Origin: CAZJJK01 sp964546285
GTDB taxonomy: Bacteria > Spirochaetota > Spirochaetia > Treponematales > Breznakiellaceae
Assembly: GCA_964546285.1 (NCBI GenBank)
Contig: CAZJJK010000125.1
Coordinates: forward strand, 1-8,724
DNA length: 8,724 nt
Direction of reading: 5' to 3'
Shown: positions 7,197 through 8,724 of the stretch, piece after piece
Layout: every line of letters starts with the position of its first letter
Position numbering within the stretch: the stretch's first letter is position 1
Translations under genes and position numbers: made by a program
Notes under the pieces: generated by a model
Told to the model about the DNA's origin: nothing
The model's input: the letters and a program-made list of their open reading frames with translations, nothing else
Database searches by the model: none

Positions 7197-7205
7197 AGTA
7201 TAGCA
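7197..7205 (-). promoter_or_regulatory. Extended -10 promoter placing +1 on the ATG of the hypothetical gene
   Basis: On the minus strand the bases read TGCTATACT: an extended -10 (TG-N) followed by TATACT, 5 of 6 to consensus. Exactly six bases lie between the hexamer and the ATG at 7190, so the predicted transcript starts at the A of the start codon. No -35 match is seen at 17 bases. Other possible minus-strand -10 elements lie farther upstream (TATACT near 7281-7286, TATCAT near 7258-7263). Confidence 0.45.
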
Positions 7206-7331
7206 TTTTTAGCTAAGCTTCGTTGCCTACCAAAAAAACCGCTCAATTGGTCTCCTTTATGATACAGCGAATATCGCGAAAAGTATAAACAAGTAGACGT
7301 TTTCTTCTAGCGCTCGCTTTCCTATGCATGT

Positions 7332-7360
7332 TTGATAATTATAAAACTATTCCTTATAAC
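7332..7360 (+). promoter_or_regulatory. Sigma-70-type promoter for the sigma factor gene
   Basis: TTGATA (7332-7337; 5 of 6) and TATAAC (7355-7360; 5 of 6) are separated by 17 bases in AT-rich DNA, a strong housekeeping promoter by eye. The start would lie near 7367, giving a leader of about 83 bases. The -10 overlaps an 18-bp dyad, and a sigma-54 promoter lies about 50 bases downstream, so the gene seems to have two differently controlled promoters. Confidence 0.6.
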
Positions 7361-7373
7361 AAAATACTGTTAT
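7356..7373. repeat. 18-bp inverted repeat, possible operator
   Basis: Perfect dyad ATAACA-N6-TGTTAT covering the -10 and start point of the sigma-70-type promoter. A protein bound here could block that promoter. It lies about 55 bases before the predicted sigma-54 start, closer than usual for enhancer-binding-protein sites. The arms are AT-rich, so chance occurrence is possible. Confidence 0.45.
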
Positions 7374-7393
7374 TTTTATTAAAAAGCCGACTT

Positions 7394-7409
7394 TGGCATA
7401 GTTATTGCA
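7394..7409 (+). promoter_or_regulatory. Sigma-54 (RpoN) promoter for the sigma factor gene
   Basis: TGGCAT-N5-TTGCA matches the sigma-54 consensus TGGCAC-N5-TTGCW at all but one base. The invariant GG (7395-7396) and GC (7407-7408) are separated by exactly 10 bases. The start would be near 7420, leaving a 30-base leader with SD GGGAG (7439-7443). Use of this promoter requires RpoN and an AAA+ activator acting from upstream. A short dyad GCGA-ATA-TCGC at 7267-7277, about 150 bases upstream, is one possible activator site. Confidence 0.75.
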
Positions 7410-7449
7410 AGATATATACCGTGCGAGATGATCGCCACGGGAGAAATTC

Positions 7450-8292
7450 ATGAACAAGAGAAAAGATGATCGCTATGACGAAGACGCCTTAAGAGCGTAT
7501 TTTGATCAAATTAAGGCTATACCGCTCTTGAGCTTTGAGGAAGAATTGGATCTATCCCGGCGTATCCAAAAGGGCGATGAGACCGCTCGTCAGCGTTTGA
7601 TTGAGTCCAATCTCCGGCTTGTTGTTAAGATAGCCAAAGCTTATGTCGCTGTTGATATCCCCCTGCTTGACCTTATCCAGGAAGGGAATTTGGGTTTGAT
7701 CCGGGCCGCCCAAAAATATGATTTCGCTAAGAATGTGAGATTTTCAACCTACGCCAATTGGTGGATTAAACAATCCATATCACGGGCTTTGGCGAATAAA
7801 CGCCGGGCTATCCGTCTGCCTCATCGAAAAGAAGAAGCGTTGAAGAAGATTCAGAAGGCGTATAACACCTTGAGCCAGCTGTTTATGAGAAAGCCGGAAA
7901 TATCCGAGATAGCCTCTGAAGTGAATATGAAACCAGCCGAGGTTGAATATGTTTTGAACATTTCCAGCGGCTTGGTTTCTCTGGACGCGGAAACCGGCGA
8001 GGAGGCTGGTACGCTTATCGATCTATTTGAGGATTATACCTACTCGCCCGACCGTGAGGTTATTAGGGCTTCAGTGCGGCAAGAAACCATGAGCTTTCTT
8101 GAACGCTTAATGGAGCGCGAACGCCGTATCCTGATGTGCCGCTTCCAATTTTTTGGCGGAGAACGCTACACGCTTAAGCGAATTGGCGAAGAGCTTGGTA
8201 TTTCGCCGGAAACGGTGCGGCAGATCGAACTAAGGGCAATACGGAAACTGAAAGATCAGGCGGCTGAATTGAAGGATTATGTCAATGTCTAA
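7450..8292 (+). CDS. RNA polymerase sigma factor, group 2 (RpoD/RpoS-like)
   Basis: 280-residue sigma-70-family factor that directs RNA polymerase to promoters. Region 1.2 spans about 11-45 (YFDQIKAIPLLSFEEELDLS). Region 2 spans about 46-120, with ESNLRLVVKIAK, DLIQEGNLGLIRAAQKYD and the -10-reading helix FSTYANWWIKQSISRAL. Q108 and S111 occupy the places of E. coli RpoD Q437 and T440. Region 3 spans about 121-205 (RLPHRKEE onward), and region 4 about 206-272, with helix-turn-helix TLKRIGEELGISPETVRQIE (241-260). It lacks region 1.1 and the long non-conserved insert of RpoD. Size and domains therefore fit a group 2, RpoS-like alternative factor rather than the primary sigma. It is not FliA-like (region 1.2 present) and not ECF. 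ATG 7450 is preceded by GGGAG at 6 bases. Control appears dual, by a sigma-70-type and a sigma-54 promoter. Confidence 0.92.
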   Translation: MNKRKDDRYDEDALRAYFDQIKAIPLLSFEEELDLSRRIQKGDETARQRLIESNLRLVVKIAKAYVAVDIPLLDLIQEGNLGLIRAAQKYDFAKNVRFSTYANWWIKQSISRALANKRRAIRLPHRKEEALKKIQKAYNTLSQLFMRKPEISEIASEVNMKPAEVEYVLNISSGLVSLDAETGEEAGTLIDLFEDYTYSPDREVIRASVRQETMSFLERLMERERRILMCRFQFFGGERYTLKRIGEELGISPETVRQIELRAIRKLKDQAAELKDYVNV

Positions 8293-8328
8293 ATATTTCT
8301 CCAATGAGCTTAAGTCATATAAGACGAT

Positions 8329-8356
8329 CTTAGCGGTTTTCAACTTAGCCGCTAGG
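8329..8356. other. Weak hairpin downstream of the sigma factor gene
   Basis: An 8-bp stem including one G-T wobble (8329-8336 with 8349-8356) has a 12-base loop. It lies 36 bases after the sigma factor stop. No T-tract follows on either strand, so it is at best an unusual or Rho-assisted terminator. The remainder of 8293-8434 shows only a 5-bp hairpin (8402-8406 with 8417-8421). Confidence 0.3.
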
Positions 8357-8434
8357 CTCGGAAGATGATAAAGAGAAGAGTTAAGGAAAGCCATACCAAC
8401 TGCTGCCAATTCTGTTGCAGCCGAGCAATCAAGC

Positions 8435-8724
8435 CTAAACCACCAGATGCTTGGCGAACCAGCCCGATCCGGGTTGTCCCTTCACCTTCAGCTTCCCGGT
8501 CTTAAAGTCGATCACCGGCGGATTCTGGTACTCCTTTCCCCACACTTGCCACATCCATTCTTGCTTGCCCGTCTGATGGCTCCACACATGCCGGTAGGTA
8601 TATAGCCGCTCAAAGGCCCAGCGATACCTCGGCCCTCCCGGAAGTCCCGTCATGTCCGCGTGGGTCATCTCGCTATCGCTATCCTTCCGATTGAGTATCC
8701 GATACGGCTTGCGGAATCCATGAT
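8435..8724 (-). CDS. Hypothetical protein, C-terminal part (start outside window)
   Basis: The frame is open from the window's right edge to TAG at 8435-8437, giving 95 residues; the true start is probably beyond the window. A methionine at 8668 is internal to the open frame and has no obvious SD. The visible part has no recognised domain. It is rich in aromatics, with six tryptophans (for example RYRWAFERLYTYRHVW and EWMWQVW), and basic, ending GSGWFAKHLVV. No signal peptide or membrane helix is visible. All nine lysines are AAG, and hand-counted GC over 8461-8640 is about 58 percent, above neighbouring genes. This supports real coding but suggests a different origin, such as transfer or a mobile or repeated family. 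It is convergent with the sigma factor gene. The function is unknown. Confidence 0.6.
   Translation of the reverse strand, partial: HGFRKPYRILNRKDSDSEMTHADMTGLPGGPRYRWAFERLYTYRHVWSHQTGKQEWMWQVWGKEYQNPPVIDFKTGKLKVKGQPGSGWFAKHLVV

Noticed and set aside
7137..7246. Short minus-strand frame from a TTG at 7246, preceded by a perfect AAAGGAG
   Set aside because: About 36 codons, ends in TGA, and is out of frame with the 6747-7190 gene. Adding or removing bases in the seven-T run leads straight to a stop, so it is neither a broken N-terminus nor a convincing peptide.
8402..8421. Hairpin GCTGC/GCAGC as terminator of the right-edge minus-strand gene
   Set aside because: Only a 5-bp stem with a 10-base loop and no T-tract on either strand.
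1..8724. CRISPR array, tRNA, insertion sequence or attachment site
   Set aside because: No regularly spaced repeats, cloverleaf with CCA end, transposase motif or flanking terminal repeats were seen by eye on either strand.

Overview
This 8.7 kb window reads as a bacterial chromosome segment from a Gram-negative, spirochaete-like (probably Treponema-like) organism. That placement is inferred from overall protein flavour and gene content: an RlpA/SPOR protein, a short-form malic enzyme, and a compact group 2 sigma-70 factor behind a sigma-54-type promoter. No rRNA or other taxonomic marker is present to prove it. Genes are closely packed and most have clear Shine-Dalgarno (SD) sites. I see no CRISPR array, tRNA, rRNA or insertion sequence.

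Layout. (1) 1-60: a very strong intrinsic terminator ending an upstream transcript. (2) 98-4142, plus strand: a probable three-gene operon behind a good sigma-70 promoter. It holds valS (valyl-tRNA synthetase), a stand-alone HD-domain protein carrying the full (p)ppGpp-hydrolase signature, and a PHP-family phosphatase carrying all nine YcdX-type metal ligands. Gene spacings are 9 and 7 bases. (3) 4141-5151, minus strand: rlpA with a C-terminal SPOR domain. Its terminator's T-tract overlaps the stop codon of the PHP gene. (4) 5152-5272: a divergent promoter region. (5) 5273-6742, plus strand: a malic enzyme. (6) 6747-7190, minus strand: an unrecognised 147-residue protein with a faint GIY-YIG-like pattern. 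It has no SD, but an extended -10 sits at exactly leaderless spacing. (7) 7191-7449: an AT-rich divergent region holding a sigma-70-type promoter, an 18-bp dyad and a near-consensus sigma-54 promoter. (8) 7450-8292, plus strand: a group 2 sigma-70-family factor. (9) 8435-8724, minus strand: the C-terminal part of an unrecognised protein, more GC-rich than the rest and using only AAG for lysine.

How the parts may work together. Charging of tRNA-Val, removal of the alarmone (p)ppGpp and a metal-dependent phosphatase appear co-transcribed, which suggests a link between aminoacylation and the stringent response (inference). The sigma factor gene looks controlled by both a housekeeping and a sigma-54 promoter. 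This resembles the RpoN-to-RpoS cascade of Borrelia and is the most interesting regulatory signal here. The rest is ordinary core metabolism and envelope maintenance. I found no convincing, wholly undescribed multi-gene system.
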